This document shows positions 5,153 through 14,716 of a stretch of 20,883 nt of DNA, piece after piece (the stretch's first letter is position 1; every line of letters begins with the position of its first letter). The stretch lies in NCBI GenBank assembly GCA_910584115.1, contig CAJTYN010000040.1, positions 1 to 20,883 on the forward strand. Reading direction: 5' to 3'. The notes under the pieces were generated by a model. It was not told where the DNA came from. It made no database searches and saw only the letters and a list, made by a program, of their open reading frames with translations. The translations under genes were made by a program, and so were the position numbers. The stretch is from an uncultured Lachnospiraceae bacterium (GTDB lineage Bacteria > Bacillota > Clostridia > Lachnospirales > Lachnospiraceae).

Positions 5153-8100
5153 GTGAAGAAAGCACTGAGAAAAGATTTCTTTATGGATATAAAGAAAAGC
5201 TTAGCGCGGTTTATTTCCATATTTTTTATCGTCGCCCTGGGCGTGGCCTTCTTTTCCGGCATACAGGCGGCTTCGCCGGACATGCGCTACTCCGGGGATG
5301 CCTATTACGACGAGGCGGCCCTGATGGACTTAAGAGTCATGGGGACGCTGGGGCTGACCGAGGAGGATCTAGAGAGCCTGCGGCAGATCAAAGGTGTGGA
5401 AACGGCAGAAGGCGGGTACGCCCAGGATGTGCTCATCGGCGAAGAGGGCGAGCAGCAGGTGCTCCATCTGGAAAGCCTGGGCGACGAGATCAACCAGGTG
5501 ACGGTGATCCAGGGGCGCCTGCCGGAGAAAAAAGGAGAATGCCTCATGGACGCCCAGATGGCCGAGGCGGACCATTTCAGTCTGGGCGATCAGATCCAGG
5601 TCCAGGCGGAGGAAGACGGGGCCCTCGTGCAGACAGACTTTACCGTCGTGGGGACATGCAGCAGCCCTCTCTACATCTCCTTTGACCGGGGAAATACGAC
5701 GCTGGGTTCGGGGGAGGTGGACGGCTTCGCCTACGTGACGGCAGATGATTTTGACCAGGAAGCCTTTACAGTGGCCTATCTGCTGGTAAAAGGGGCGAAA
5801 GAGCAGACCAGCTATACCGATATGTACGAGAACCTGGTGGCGAAAGTGAAGGCCCGGGTGGAGGACATAGAGGCAGAACGCTGTCAGATCCGCTATGATT
5901 CCGTCAAAAAAGAGGCGGATCAAAAACTCGCAGATGCCCGCAAAGAGCTGGAAGACGGCAAGGCTGAGGCCAGAGAAGAGCTGGACAAGGCAAAAAGAGA
6001 ACTGGAAGACGGCAAGAAGCAGCTCTCAGACGCCCGGGCAGAATACACAGACGGGCGCAGGGAACTGGAGGACGGCAAAAAGAGGATCGCAGACGGCAGG
6101 CAGAGTCTCGCGGATGCTCGGGTCCAGTACCAGGACGGTGCGGCGCAGTTTAACGCGGCGCGCTCTGAGCTGGACGGGCAGCAGGCCCAGATAGACGCTT
6201 CACAGGCCCAGACAGACCAGGGCTATGCGTCCTGGAATGCATCCAAACAGGAATTTGACCAGAAGGAGCAGGAATACAGCAGCGGCCAGGCCCAGTATGA
6301 GCAGGGCGTGGCAGCGCTCAATGCGGCGCGGGAGAAGCTGTCTGCGGCAAGAGAGAGATATGCCCAGTTCGTGGCGGCATCCGGGGTGCAAGATCCCCAG
6401 ACAGAGGCCCGTTTCACAGAACAGGAGGCGCAGATCCAGAGCCAGGAACAGGCGCTGACCCAGACAGCGGCGCAGTTGGAGACGGCGCAGCGCCAGATCG
6501 AAGACGGGCGCCGGCAGCTGGAGGCTTCCAGGGCACAGTTAGATGCGGCCCAGGCCCAGATAGACAGCGGTCAGGCCCAGTTAAACAGCGGACGGACCCA
6601 ACTGAATGAGCAGCAGGCCCAGTTGGAGGCGGCCGCCCGTCAGATCAGCGACAGCGAGGCGCAGCTTGCCCGGGCGGAGCAAGAGATCCAGGAAAATGAG
6701 CAGAAACTGGATGACGCGGCCAAAGAGATCGAGAAAAACGAGCAGAAATTAAAAGACGGGGAAAAAGAATACCAGGACGCGGAGAAAGAAGCCCAGGAAG
6801 AGATCGAGGAAGGCGAGGAGAAGATCGCCGACGCCCAGAAAGATATAGAGGCCATCGAAAAGCCTGAGTGGTATGTGCAGGACCGCAGCGTCCTTCCGGA
6901 ACACAGCGGCTACGGGGACAATGCGGACAGGATCCGCAACATCGGGCGTGTGTTCCCGGTGCTGTTCTTCCTGGTGGCGGCGCTGATCAGCCTGACGACG
7001 ATGACCCGTATGGTGGAGGACGAGCGGACTCAGATCGGGACGCTGAAGGCCCTGGGCTATTCCAAAGGGGCGATCGCCTCCAAATATCTGGGATATGCCC
7101 TCCTCGCCACCCTCGGCGGCAGCATATGCGGCACATTGATCGGGCAGAAGATCCTCCCCTATATCATCATCACGGCGTACGGGATCATGTATATCCATAT
7201 GCCCACGGTGGAGATCCCCTATCAGATGCTCTATGCGCTGATCGGGTCGGCGGCGGCCGTAGCCTGTACATTGCTGGCCACATTGTCCGCCTGTTACAAG
7301 GAACTGATGGAGACACCGGCATCCCTGATGCGCCCGGCCGCTCCCCAGGAAGGGAAGCGTGTGCTGCTGGAATACATCCCGTTCATATGGAAACGGCTGA
7401 ATTTCACCTGGAAATCCACGGTACGGAATCTGATCCGGTATAAAAAGCGTTTCTTCATGACGATCATCGGGATCGGCGGGTGTACGGCGCTGATGCTGGT
7501 GGGATTCGGCCTGCAGGACTCGATCATGGATATCGGCACCCTCCAGTATGGCCAGCTCCAGCATTACGACGCCACGGTCCTCCAGGATGAGGACGCCAGC
7601 GAAGAGGAAAAGGCACAGCTAAAAGAGTATCTCGCGTCAGATATGCGCATCCAGAGATCCTCCCAGGTCTATTTCCAGAAGATGACGGCATCGGACGTGG
7701 CAGAGGAGAAAAAAACGGACATCTATCTGATCGTACCGGAAGAGGCGGAAGACTTCGCGGATCTGGTGACCCTGCGGGGGCGCACGGATCATGAGGAATA
7801 TACCCTGGAAGAGGCAGGCGTGGCGATCTCGGAGAAGACCGCGAAGATGCTGGACGCAGAGCCCGGGGATAAGATCCGCATGGAGATGGAAGACGGGATC
7901 AGCGCGCAGGTGAAGATCGGGCGGATCTGTGAAAATTATATGAGCCACTATATGTATATGACGCCCCAGGCGTTCGAGAGTTTCTTCGGGGAGAAGGCGG
8001 ACTGCAGGGACAGCCTGGTGATCCTCCAGGAAGAGTACCGGGCGGCTCCGGAACAGGTGGGGAGGGATATCCTCGACTGTCCGGCCGCCCTGAGCATCAG

Positions 8101-8548
8101 CTACACGGGCAGTATCGCGGACCAGCTGGAGAACATGCTGGGGAGCCTGGATTCGGTGATCGTCGTGCTGATCGTATCGGCGGGCATGCTGGCCTTCGTC
8201 GTGCTGTACAATCTGAACAACATCAACATCACAGAGCGTAAACGTGAGCTGGCCACGCTGAAGGTGCTGGGTTTTTACGACGGGGAAGTGTCCGCCTACG
8301 TGTTCCGTGAGAACGTGCTCCTGACCCTGATCGGGGCGGCCGTGGGCGCCGTCCTGGGGATCTTCCTCCATCGGTTCGTGATCGTCACGGTGGAGGTGGA
8401 CGCGGCGATGTTCGGGCGCAATATCTACTGGCCCAGCTTTCTGTACAGCATCTTATTTACAGTAGGGTTTTCTGCTTTTGTAAACCTGACCATGCATTTT
8501 AAACTAAAAAAGATCGATATGGTGGAATCCCTGAAAAGTGTAGAGTAA
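5153..8548 (+). CDS. FtsX-family ABC permease with long extracellular coiled coil
   Basis: An 1131-residue permease with two FtsX-like modules. TM1 is at about 15-37, followed by a MacB-like outer domain (about 40-245). Residues about 250-565 are an almost unbroken Ala/Glu/Gln/Lys-rich coiled coil with recurring ELEDGK, QLxxAxAQ and EKNEQK patterns. TM2-TM4 (about 598-618, 645-670, 690-712) form the first FtsX core (TQIGTLKALGYSKG). TM5 (about 767-788) leads to a second outer domain (about 790-1000). TM6-TM8 (about 1000-1022, 1055-1078, 1092-1115) form the second core (ELATLKVLGF). The start is GTG, seven bases after AGGAG (5141-5145). It pairs with the ATPase at 4438. The coiled coil would reach well into the wall and could contact the secreted Ser/Pro protein. 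Its substrate is unknown; wall-hydrolase control, as for FtsEX, or lipid or lipoprotein handling are possibilities. Confidence 0.9.
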   Translation: MKKALRKDFFMDIKKSLARFISIFFIVALGVAFFSGIQAASPDMRYSGDAYYDEAALMDLRVMGTLGLTEEDLESLRQIKGVETAEGGYAQDVLIGEEGEQQVLHLESLGDEINQVTVIQGRLPEKKGECLMDAQMAEADHFSLGDQIQVQAEEDGALVQTDFTVVGTCSSPLYISFDRGNTTLGSGEVDGFAYVTADDFDQEAFTVAYLLVKGAKEQTSYTDMYENLVAKVKARVEDIEAERCQIRYDSVKKEADQKLADARKELEDGKAEAREELDKAKRELEDGKKQLSDARAEYTDGRRELEDGKKRIADGRQSLADARVQYQDGAAQFNAARSELDGQQAQIDASQAQTDQGYASWNASKQEFDQKEQEYSSGQAQYEQGVAALNAAREKLSAARERYAQFVAASGVQDPQTEARFTEQEAQIQSQEQALTQTAAQLETAQRQIEDGRRQLEASRAQLDAAQAQIDSGQAQLNSGRTQLNEQQAQLEAAARQISDSEAQLARAEQEIQENEQKLDDAAKEIEKNEQKLKDGEKEYQDAEKEAQEEIEEGEEKIADAQKDIEAIEKPEWYVQDRSVLPEHSGYGDNADRIRNIGRVFPVLFFLVAALISLTTMTRMVEDERTQIGTLKALGYSKGAIASKYLGYALLATLGGSICGTLIGQKILPYIIITAYGIMYIHMPTVEIPYQMLYALIGSAAAVACTLLATLSACYKELMETPASLMRPAAPQEGKRVLLEYIPFIWKRLNFTWKSTVRNLIRYKKRFFMTIIGIGGCTALMLVGFGLQDSIMDIGTLQYGQLQHYDATVLQDEDASEEEKAQLKEYLASDMRIQRSSQVYFQKMTASDVAEEKKTDIYLIVPEEAEDFADLVTLRGRTDHEEYTLEEAGVAISEKTAKMLDAEPGDKIRMEMEDGISAQVKIGRICENYMSHYMYMTPQAFESFFGEKADCRDSLVILQEEYRAAPEQVGRDILDCPAALSISYTGSIADQLENMLGSLDSVIVVLIVSAGMLAFVVLYNLNNINITERKRELATLKVLGFYDGEVSAYVFRENVLLTLIGAAVGAVLGIFLHRFVIVTVEVDAAMFGRNIYWPSFLYSILFTVGFSAFVNLTMHFKLKKIDMVESLKSVE

Positions 8549-8552
8549 AAAC

Positions 8553-8581
8553 TTGACAGAACACAAGAAGCCTACTATGAT
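8553..8581 (+). promoter_or_regulatory. Sigma-A promoter of valS
   Basis: A consensus -35 TTGACA (8553-8558), a 17-base spacer and the -10 TATGAT (8576-8581) begin five bases after the permease stop. Transcription would start near 8588, giving a leader of only about 26 bases before valS. That is too short for a T-box. Confidence 0.8.
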
Positions 8582-8613
8582 GTATTAAAATTCAAGGAGG
8601 AGTTGCAAGACCA

Positions 8614-11256
8614 ATGGCAAAAGAACTGGCAAAGACCTACGACCCGAAAGATATAGAGGAGCGTTTATACGAGAAATGGATGGAAAAAGGGTATTTCCAT
8701 GCGAAAGTGGATCCCGATAAAAAACCCTTTACGATCGTGATGCCCCCGCCGAACGTGACCGGGAAGCTCCACATGGGACACGCCCTCGACAACACCATGC
8801 AGGATATCCTGATCCGTTTCAAACGGATGCAGGGATACGAGGCCCTGTGGCAGCCGGGGACGGATCATGCGGCGATCTCCACGGAAGTCAAGGTGACGGA
8901 GAAACTGCGGGAGGAAGGCATCGACAAGAACGAGATCGGACGGGAAGGTTTTCTGAAACACGCTTGGGCGTGGAAAGAGGAATACGGCGGCACGATCATC
9001 AAACAGCTCAAGAAGATGGGTTCGTCCGCGGATTGGGAGCGGGAGCGTTTTACCATGGACGAGGGCTGCTCCGAGGCCGTGGAGGAAGTCTTCATAAAAC
9101 TGTATGAAAAAGGCTACATCTATAAAGGCTCCCGGATCATCAACTGGTGTCCGGTCTGCCAGACCTCGATCTCCGACGCGGAGGTGGAGCATGCCGAGCA
9201 GGAAGGCCATTTCTGGCATATCCTCTATCCGATCGCGGACGGCGACGGTTTCGTGGAGATCGCCACCACCCGGCCGGAGACGATGCTGGGGGATACGGCG
9301 GTGGCCGTGAACCCGGAGGACGAGCGGTATGCGCATCTGATCGGGAAGACGCTGAGACTCCCGCTGACAGACCGGACGATCCCGGTGATCGCCGATCCTT
9401 ATGTGGATAAAGAGTTCGGGACCGGGTGCGTGAAGATCACGCCGGCCCACGACCCCAACGACTTCGAGGTAGGGCAGCGCCACGGCCTGGAAGAGATCAA
9501 CATCATGAACGACGACGCCACGATCAATGAGCGGGGCGGAAAGTATGCCGGCATGGACCGCTACGAGGCGCGGAAGGCCATCGTCGCGGACCTGGAGGCC
9601 CAGGGCCTTCTGGCAAAAGTCGAGAGCCATGTCCACAATGTGGGGACCCACGACCGCTGCCGGACGACGGTGGAACCTCTGGTCAAGCCCCAGTGGTTCG
9701 TAAAGATGAGCGAGATGGCCAAAGAAGCGATCAAAGCCCTGGAAGACGGGCGGCTTAAGTTCGTGCCGGAGAGATTTGACAAGACGTACCTGCGCTGGCT
9801 GGAGAACATCCGCGACTGGTGCATCTCCCGCCAGCTCTGGTGGGGCCATCGGATCCCGGCTTATTACTGCGACAAATGCGGCGAGATCGTGGTCTCAAAG
9901 GGCATGCCTGAGAAATGTCCCAAATGCGGCTGCATTCACCTGACCCAGGATGAGGATACCCTGGACACCTGGTTCAGTTCCGCGCTGTGGCCGTTCTCCA
10001 CCCTGGGATGGCCCGAGAAGACGCCGGAACTGGAATACTTCTATCCGACGGATGTGCTGGTGACCGGGTACGACATCATCTTCTTCTGGGTGATCCGCAT
10101 GGTCTTTTCCGCGCTGGAACAGACAGGGGAAGTGCCGTTCCACCATGTGCTGATCCACGGGCTCATCCGGGACTCCCAGGGGCGCAAGATGAGCAAATCC
10201 TTAGGAAACGGCATCGACCCGCTGGAAGTGGTCGACCGCTACGGGGCCGACGCCCTGCGGCTGACGCTGATCACCGGGAATGCGCCGGGGAACGACATGC
10301 GTTTCTATTGGGAAAAAGTAGAAGCCAGCCGGAATTTCGCCAATAAGATCTGGAATGCCTCCCGTTTCATCATGATGAACATCGAGGGGAAAGACCCGCA
10401 GGAGCCGGAGCGTTTCCATCTGAAACCGGCCGACCGCTGGATCTTAGATAAATTAAACGGGCTGATCGTGGAAGTGACCGAGAACATGGATAAATATGAA
10501 CTGGGGATTGCCGTTCAGAAGATCTATGACTTTATCTGGGACGAATTCTGCGACTGGTATCTGGAGATGGCGAAAGTGCGCATCTGGAAGGCGGAGGCCG
10601 ACCAGGATTCCGCGGACTATGCCATGTGGACGCTGCGCACGGTGCTCACAGAGGCATTGAAATTGCTGCATCCGTTCATGCCGTTCATCACGGAGGAGAT
10701 CTACTGCACGCTCCTGCCCGAGGAAGAGTCCATCATGATCGCTCAGTGGCCCGAAGCCCGCAGGGAATGGGAATTCCCGGTCTATGCGCCGCTGGTGGAG
10801 GCCGTCAAGGAGGCCGTGCGCGGTGTGCGCAACGCCCGGGCGGAGATGAACGTGCCCCACAATAAGAAGACGAAAGTCTATATCGTAGGGGCGGACGAGG
10901 AAGCCTGTGAGATGTACGAGCTGATGAAACAGTCCTACCAGAATTTCCTCAGCGCGTCCAAGGTCCGCGTACAGTCCAGTCCAAAAGGGATCCCGGAGGA
11001 TTCCGTATCCATCGTCGTATCCAACGCGGTGGTCTACCTGCCTCTGGACGAGCTGGTGGATAAGGAGAAAGAACGGGAGCGCCTGGGAAAAGAGGAGGAG
11101 CGTCTGAAAAAAGAGATCGCCCGGGCGCAGGGAATGCTGGACAACCCGAATTTTGTCAGCAAAGCACCGGAGAAAAAGATCCAGGAAGAGAAAGATAAAT
11201 TGCTGAAATACCAGGATATGCTAAAGGAAGTGAGGCTGCAGCTCCAGAAGCTCTAG
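8614..11256 (+). CDS. valS: Valyl-tRNA synthetase
   Basis: An 880-residue class I aminoacyl-tRNA synthetase that charges tRNA-Val with valine and removes misattached threonine. The HIGH-type motif is HMGH (53-56, after PPNVTGKL), and KMSKS lies at 525-529. The editing domain lies between them (TTRPETMLGDTAV, DPNDFEVG). A zinc-ribbon-like pair CDKC/CPKC is at about 419-437. The last ~70 residues are the Val-type coiled-coil tRNA-binding arm. The length equals that of typical bacterial ValRS. AAGGAGG (8594-8600) is 13 bases before the ATG, rather far, but no other in-frame start is better placed. It has its own promoter and no T-box leader, unlike many Firmicutes synthetase genes. The sulfatase gene follows after 36 bases without a terminator and is probably co-transcribed. 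Confidence 0.98.
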   Translation: MAKELAKTYDPKDIEERLYEKWMEKGYFHAKVDPDKKPFTIVMPPPNVTGKLHMGHALDNTMQDILIRFKRMQGYEALWQPGTDHAAISTEVKVTEKLREEGIDKNEIGREGFLKHAWAWKEEYGGTIIKQLKKMGSSADWERERFTMDEGCSEAVEEVFIKLYEKGYIYKGSRIINWCPVCQTSISDAEVEHAEQEGHFWHILYPIADGDGFVEIATTRPETMLGDTAVAVNPEDERYAHLIGKTLRLPLTDRTIPVIADPYVDKEFGTGCVKITPAHDPNDFEVGQRHGLEEINIMNDDATINERGGKYAGMDRYEARKAIVADLEAQGLLAKVESHVHNVGTHDRCRTTVEPLVKPQWFVKMSEMAKEAIKALEDGRLKFVPERFDKTYLRWLENIRDWCISRQLWWGHRIPAYYCDKCGEIVVSKGMPEKCPKCGCIHLTQDEDTLDTWFSSALWPFSTLGWPEKTPELEYFYPTDVLVTGYDIIFFWVIRMVFSALEQTGEVPFHHVLIHGLIRDSQGRKMSKSLGNGIDPLEVVDRYGADALRLTLITGNAPGNDMRFYWEKVEASRNFANKIWNASRFIMMNIEGKDPQEPERFHLKPADRWILDKLNGLIVEVTENMDKYELGIAVQKIYDFIWDEFCDWYLEMAKVRIWKAEADQDSADYAMWTLRTVLTEALKLLHPFMPFITEEIYCTLLPEEESIMIAQWPEARREWEFPVYAPLVEAVKEAVRGVRNARAEMNVPHNKKTKVYIVGADEEACEMYELMKQSYQNFLSASKVRVQSSPKGIPEDSVSIVVSNAVVYLPLDELVDKEKERERLGKEEERLKKEIARAQGMLDNPNFVSKAPEKKIQEEKDKLLKYQDMLKEVRLQLQKL

Positions 11257-11292
11257 ACAGGGATCGTCAGCACGGCCGGGACGGAGGTGTTT

Positions 11293-13302
11293 ATGGACAG
11301 AAAAGTGCTCAGAAGATCGACGTGCAAGGTTTTGAACATGATCTCACTGCCGCTGCAGATGCTGGCGGTACTGATCGGCTATTATCTCATCGAGGCCATA
11401 TCCAGGCATTCTCTGAGGGAGGCACTCTATTTCATACAGGAGCGGCCCCTGGTGTATCTCTACAACGCGGGGCTGATCTTCCTGACCACATTGACAGTGT
11501 ATCTGGTGCGCAGGCGGGTGTTCGTGCGCACACTCCTGACCATCTTATGGATGGGGCTGGGGATCATCAACGGGGTCCTGCTGGCCCAGCGGGTGACGCC
11601 TTTTACCGGGCCGGACCTGCATCTGATCACGGATGCGCTGAAGATCGCCAACCGCTATCTACCTGTGGTGGGCATGGTGATCGTGGTGATCTTGATGGCG
11701 GTCGCTTTTGCGGGGCTGGCGCTGTTGTTCTTCAAAGGGCCGCTGTACGAGGGGCCGCTGTACTACCGTTATAACGTGCCCTTCGTCCTGGCGGCGGCGC
11801 TGGCCTTTTCCGGTGTGACCAAGCTGGCCCTGGAGAAAAGGATCTTGTCCAATTATTTCGGGAATATCGCGTTTGCTTATGAGGATTACGGCTATCCCTA
11901 CTGCCTGATGACGACCATATTCAATACGGGGATCGGCTGCCCGCCGGAATATTCGGAGGCGTCCATCGATGAGATCCGGGCGGCGGAGACGGGGAAGTCG
12001 CGGACAGAAGATATGCCGAATATCATCTTCCTGCAGTTGGAATCCTTTTTTGATCCCACGCTGGTGGATTACCTGAGCCTCTCCGAGGATCCGATCCCCT
12101 ATTTCCGCCAGCTGATGAAGGAATATTCCTCCGGCTATTACCGGGTGCCTTCTGTGGGCGCGGGGACGGCCAACACGGAATTTGAGACGATCACGGGGAT
12201 GAGCCTGCGCTATTTCGGGCCGGGAGAATATCCGTATAAGAGCATCCTGAAGGAAACGACCTGCGAGAGCGCGCCTTTTGTACTGAAGAAGCTGGGCTAT
12301 ACCACCCACGCCATCCACAACAACGAGGCAAATTTCTACGGCAGGCGGACGGTCTTTCCGAACCTGGGATTCGATACATTTACCTCCGAGGAATATATGG
12401 AGGAAGAGGACGATCAGAACCCGCTGGGGTGGGTCCGCGACCGGGTGCTCACCCGTTCGATCCTGGACTGTCTTGAGTCCACCGAGGGCAGCGATTATAT
12501 CTATGCGATCTCCGTGCAGGGCCATGGGGATTATCCGGATGAGCCCATGCTGGAGGATCCGCAGATCACAGTGAGCGGGTCGCCCACGGAAGAACAGGAC
12601 TACAAATGGGAATACTACGTAAATGAGATCCACGAGATGGACGGATTCCTCCGGGAACTGATCCAGGCGCTGGAAGCGAATGAGGAGCCTGTGGTGCTGG
12701 TCATGTATGGCGACCATCTGCCCACGATGGGCCTGGAAGTGGAGGATATGGAAAACCGTTACCTTTTCCAGACACAGTATGTGATGTGGGACAACATGGG
12801 TCTGAAGAAAAAGGACGAGAATCTGGCTTCCTACCAGATCGCGGCGGAGCTGATGAAACGGCTGCACATCTATGAGGGGAACATCTTCCGCTACCACCAG
12901 GCCCGGCGGAATACGAAGAACTACCAGGTGGATCTGGAGATGCTCCAGTACGATATCCTGTACGGGGAGCAGTATGTGTACAAGGGCCGGAGCCCGTACC
13001 TGGCTACAGATATGCGCATGGGCGTCTACGACACCACCCTGGATGAGATCCGTCCGGCGCCCGGCCTGAAAGACAGTTCCTACATAATAGGGACGCATTT
13101 TACGCCGTCCAGTGAAGTGATGATCAACGGAGAGTATATCGAGACAAATTATCTGGACCCGACGACTCTTTTGATCAGCGGCCATGTGTTTGAAAATATG
13201 GATAAGATCTGTGTGGTCCAGCGCAGCAACAGCTCCACGCGCAAGGCGCTCAGCGGGACGCGCCAGAGGTATTATTCTGTGTTAAAACAAGGGAAACAGT
13301 GA
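11293..13302 (+). CDS. LTA synthase-like membrane sulfatase/phosphoglycerol transferase
   Basis: A 669-residue protein with about five N-terminal membrane helices (residues ~15-175) and an extracellular alkaline-phosphatase-fold domain. Active-site signatures of the lipoteichoic acid synthase family are present: LQLESF with E250, GAGTANTEFE with the candidate nucleophile T292, VQGHGD near 410, and MYGDHLP with D474 and H475. Family members move glycerol phosphate from phosphatidylglycerol onto a glycolipid or polymer chain at the outer membrane face. Sequence alone does not tell polymerase from primase or another transferase. About 120 residues follow the conserved domain. ATG 11293 is chosen because GGAGG (11283-11287) is five bases upstream; the GTG at 11287 overlaps that site. 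It follows valS closely and has no promoter of its own that I can see. Confidence 0.85.
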   Translation: MDRKVLRRSTCKVLNMISLPLQMLAVLIGYYLIEAISRHSLREALYFIQERPLVYLYNAGLIFLTTLTVYLVRRRVFVRTLLTILWMGLGIINGVLLAQRVTPFTGPDLHLITDALKIANRYLPVVGMVIVVILMAVAFAGLALLFFKGPLYEGPLYYRYNVPFVLAAALAFSGVTKLALEKRILSNYFGNIAFAYEDYGYPYCLMTTIFNTGIGCPPEYSEASIDEIRAAETGKSRTEDMPNIIFLQLESFFDPTLVDYLSLSEDPIPYFRQLMKEYSSGYYRVPSVGAGTANTEFETITGMSLRYFGPGEYPYKSILKETTCESAPFVLKKLGYTTHAIHNNEANFYGRRTVFPNLGFDTFTSEEYMEEEDDQNPLGWVRDRVLTRSILDCLESTEGSDYIYAISVQGHGDYPDEPMLEDPQITVSGSPTEEQDYKWEYYVNEIHEMDGFLRELIQALEANEEPVVLVMYGDHLPTMGLEVEDMENRYLFQTQYVMWDNMGLKKKDENLASYQIAAELMKRLHIYEGNIFRYHQARRNTKNYQVDLEMLQYDILYGEQYVYKGRSPYLATDMRMGVYDTTLDEIRPAPGLKDSSYIIGTHFTPSSEVMINGEYIETNYLDPTTLLISGHVFENMDKICVVQRSNSSTRKALSGTRQRYYSVLKQGKQ

Positions 13303-13342
13303 GCAGGGAGGATCCTGTCGGATAAGATCTTACGAATGGGAC

Positions 13343-13370
13343 TGGACATCTGCCGCTGCTGTTATATAAT
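13343..13370 (+). promoter_or_regulatory. Sigma-A type promoter of folC
   Basis: TGGACA (13343-13348), a 16-base spacer and a consensus TATAAT (13365-13370) lie 31 bases before the GTG of folC. This would also transcribe the small ORF and the TPR gene up to the hairpin at 16143-16174. Confidence 0.6.
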
Positions 13371-13400
13371 ATAAAAGACATTACGATCAAGATAAAGTGG

Positions 13401-14702
13401 GTGAATAGAGTGGATTATGGAGAAGCTGTAGCATATATAGGGGAGATCCCCAAATTTACGACAAAGAACAGTCTGGAGCATACCAGGGAATGCCTGCGCC
13501 GTCTGGGAGATCCCCAGGACTCTCTTCAGGTGGTCCATGTGGCGGGGACCAACGGCAAGGGGAGCGTCTGCGCCTACCTGGCTTCCGTCTTTAAGGAGGC
13601 GGGGTACAGATGCGGCCTGTTCACGTCGCCCCATCTGGTGCGGGTAAACGAGCGTTTCTGCATCGACGGGGAGCCGGTGGGGGACGAGCTGTTCCTGGAG
13701 GCTTTTGAGAGAGTCAAAGGCATGGTGGACGGCCTGCTGGCGGAAGGAGAATGCCATCCCAGCTACTTCGAGATGCTTTTTTTGATGGGGATGTGGATGT
13801 TCCGGGAAATGAAGGTCCCCTATGTGATCCTGGAGACAGGCCTGGGCGGGCGGCTGGACGCCACCAATTCCATCGCCCGGCCCATGGCCTGTGTGATCAC
13901 GTCGGTCAGCCTGGACCATGTGCAGTACCTGGGCGATACGGTGGAGGCCATCGCCGGTGAGAAGGCGGGGATCATCAAACCCGGCGTGCCGGTGATCTAC
14001 GACGGGAACTGCCCAGAGACGGCGCGTGTGATCGAGGAGACGGCCCGCCGTGTGGGTGCGCCGGCCAGCCCGGTCACGAGGGAGCAGTATGAGATCAGGA
14101 AGATCACATCCCAGGGCATTGATTTCACAGTGGGGGGCAGGTATGGCGAGACAGTCTTCACCACGCCGTTCATCGCCCGCTATCAGGTGATGAACGGGGC
14201 GCTGGCGCTGCGGGCGGCAGAGGCACTCTCGGGGCAGCTCTCTTTTACCCCTGCGCAGATACGGGACGGGATCGCCCACACCACATGGCAGGGGCGCATG
14301 GAGGTGATCCGTCCGGGGGTCATCGTGGACGGCGCTCACAATGATGACGGCGTAGCCCGATTCATAGAGACGGCGGCGGATTTCCAGAAAGACTACAAGA
14401 TCGTGCTGCTCTTTTCGGCCGTGGATGATAAAGATTATCCGGACATGATCCGACGGATCTGCACGGGGATACACCCAGAGGCCGTGGTGACAGCGAAGAT
14501 CAGGGACGAACGGGCAGTGGACGCCCAGGTGCTGGCGGATATATTCAGGGAGAACGGGTGTGGCCGGGTGGAAGCCAGGGACAGTGTCGAGGAGGCTTTT
14601 GCACTGGCGGAAAGTCTGAGAGGAGACGGTCTGCTGTTCTGTGTGGGTTCTCTGTATCTCGTGGGTGAGATCAAGGGATCATTATCAGGGCACCAGAGCT
14701 AA
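13401..14702 (+). CDS. folC: Folylpolyglutamate synthase / dihydrofolate synthase
   Basis: A 433-residue cytoplasmic Mur-ligase-type enzyme. It adds glutamate to folates with ATP, retaining them in the cell, and in many bacteria also makes dihydrofolate from dihydropteroate. The P-loop is AGTNGKGS (about 48-55), followed by LFTSPHLVRVNERF, ETGLGGRLDATN, the metal/ATP region and the C-terminal domain start WQGRMEVI...VDGAHN. The length is normal for the family. The start is uncertain: GTG 13401 and GTG 13410 are both in frame and neither has a strong ribosome site. The next gene begins 14 bases after the stop, so folC heads a three-gene unit. No folate riboswitch is evident upstream. Confidence 0.95.
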   Translation: MNRVDYGEAVAYIGEIPKFTTKNSLEHTRECLRRLGDPQDSLQVVHVAGTNGKGSVCAYLASVFKEAGYRCGLFTSPHLVRVNERFCIDGEPVGDELFLEAFERVKGMVDGLLAEGECHPSYFEMLFLMGMWMFREMKVPYVILETGLGGRLDATNSIARPMACVITSVSLDHVQYLGDTVEAIAGEKAGIIKPGVPVIYDGNCPETARVIEETARRVGAPASPVTREQYEIRKITSQGIDFTVGGRYGETVFTTPFIARYQVMNGALALRAAEALSGQLSFTPAQIRDGIAHTTWQGRMEVIRPGVIVDGAHNDDGVARFIETAADFQKDYKIVLLFSAVDDKDYPDMIRRICTGIHPEAVVTAKIRDERAVDAQVLADIFRENGCGRVEARDSVEEAFALAESLRGDGLLFCVGSLYLVGEIKGSLSGHQS

Positions 14703-14716
14703 AGGAGCGTATAAAG

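Noticed and set aside
8665..9849. 394-codon minus-strand open frame inside valS
   Set aside because: It lies wholly antisense to valS, has no ribosome site and is rich in His/Arg/Pro, as expected from GC-rich shadow frames.
11659..13185. 508-codon minus-strand open frame inside the LTA-synthase-like gene
   Set aside because: It is antisense to a gene with clear catalytic motifs, and its composition (His, Gln, Arg, Ile) is that of a shadow frame.
13362..14474. 370-codon minus-strand open frame inside folC
   Set aside because: It is antisense to folC, with no recognisable motif.
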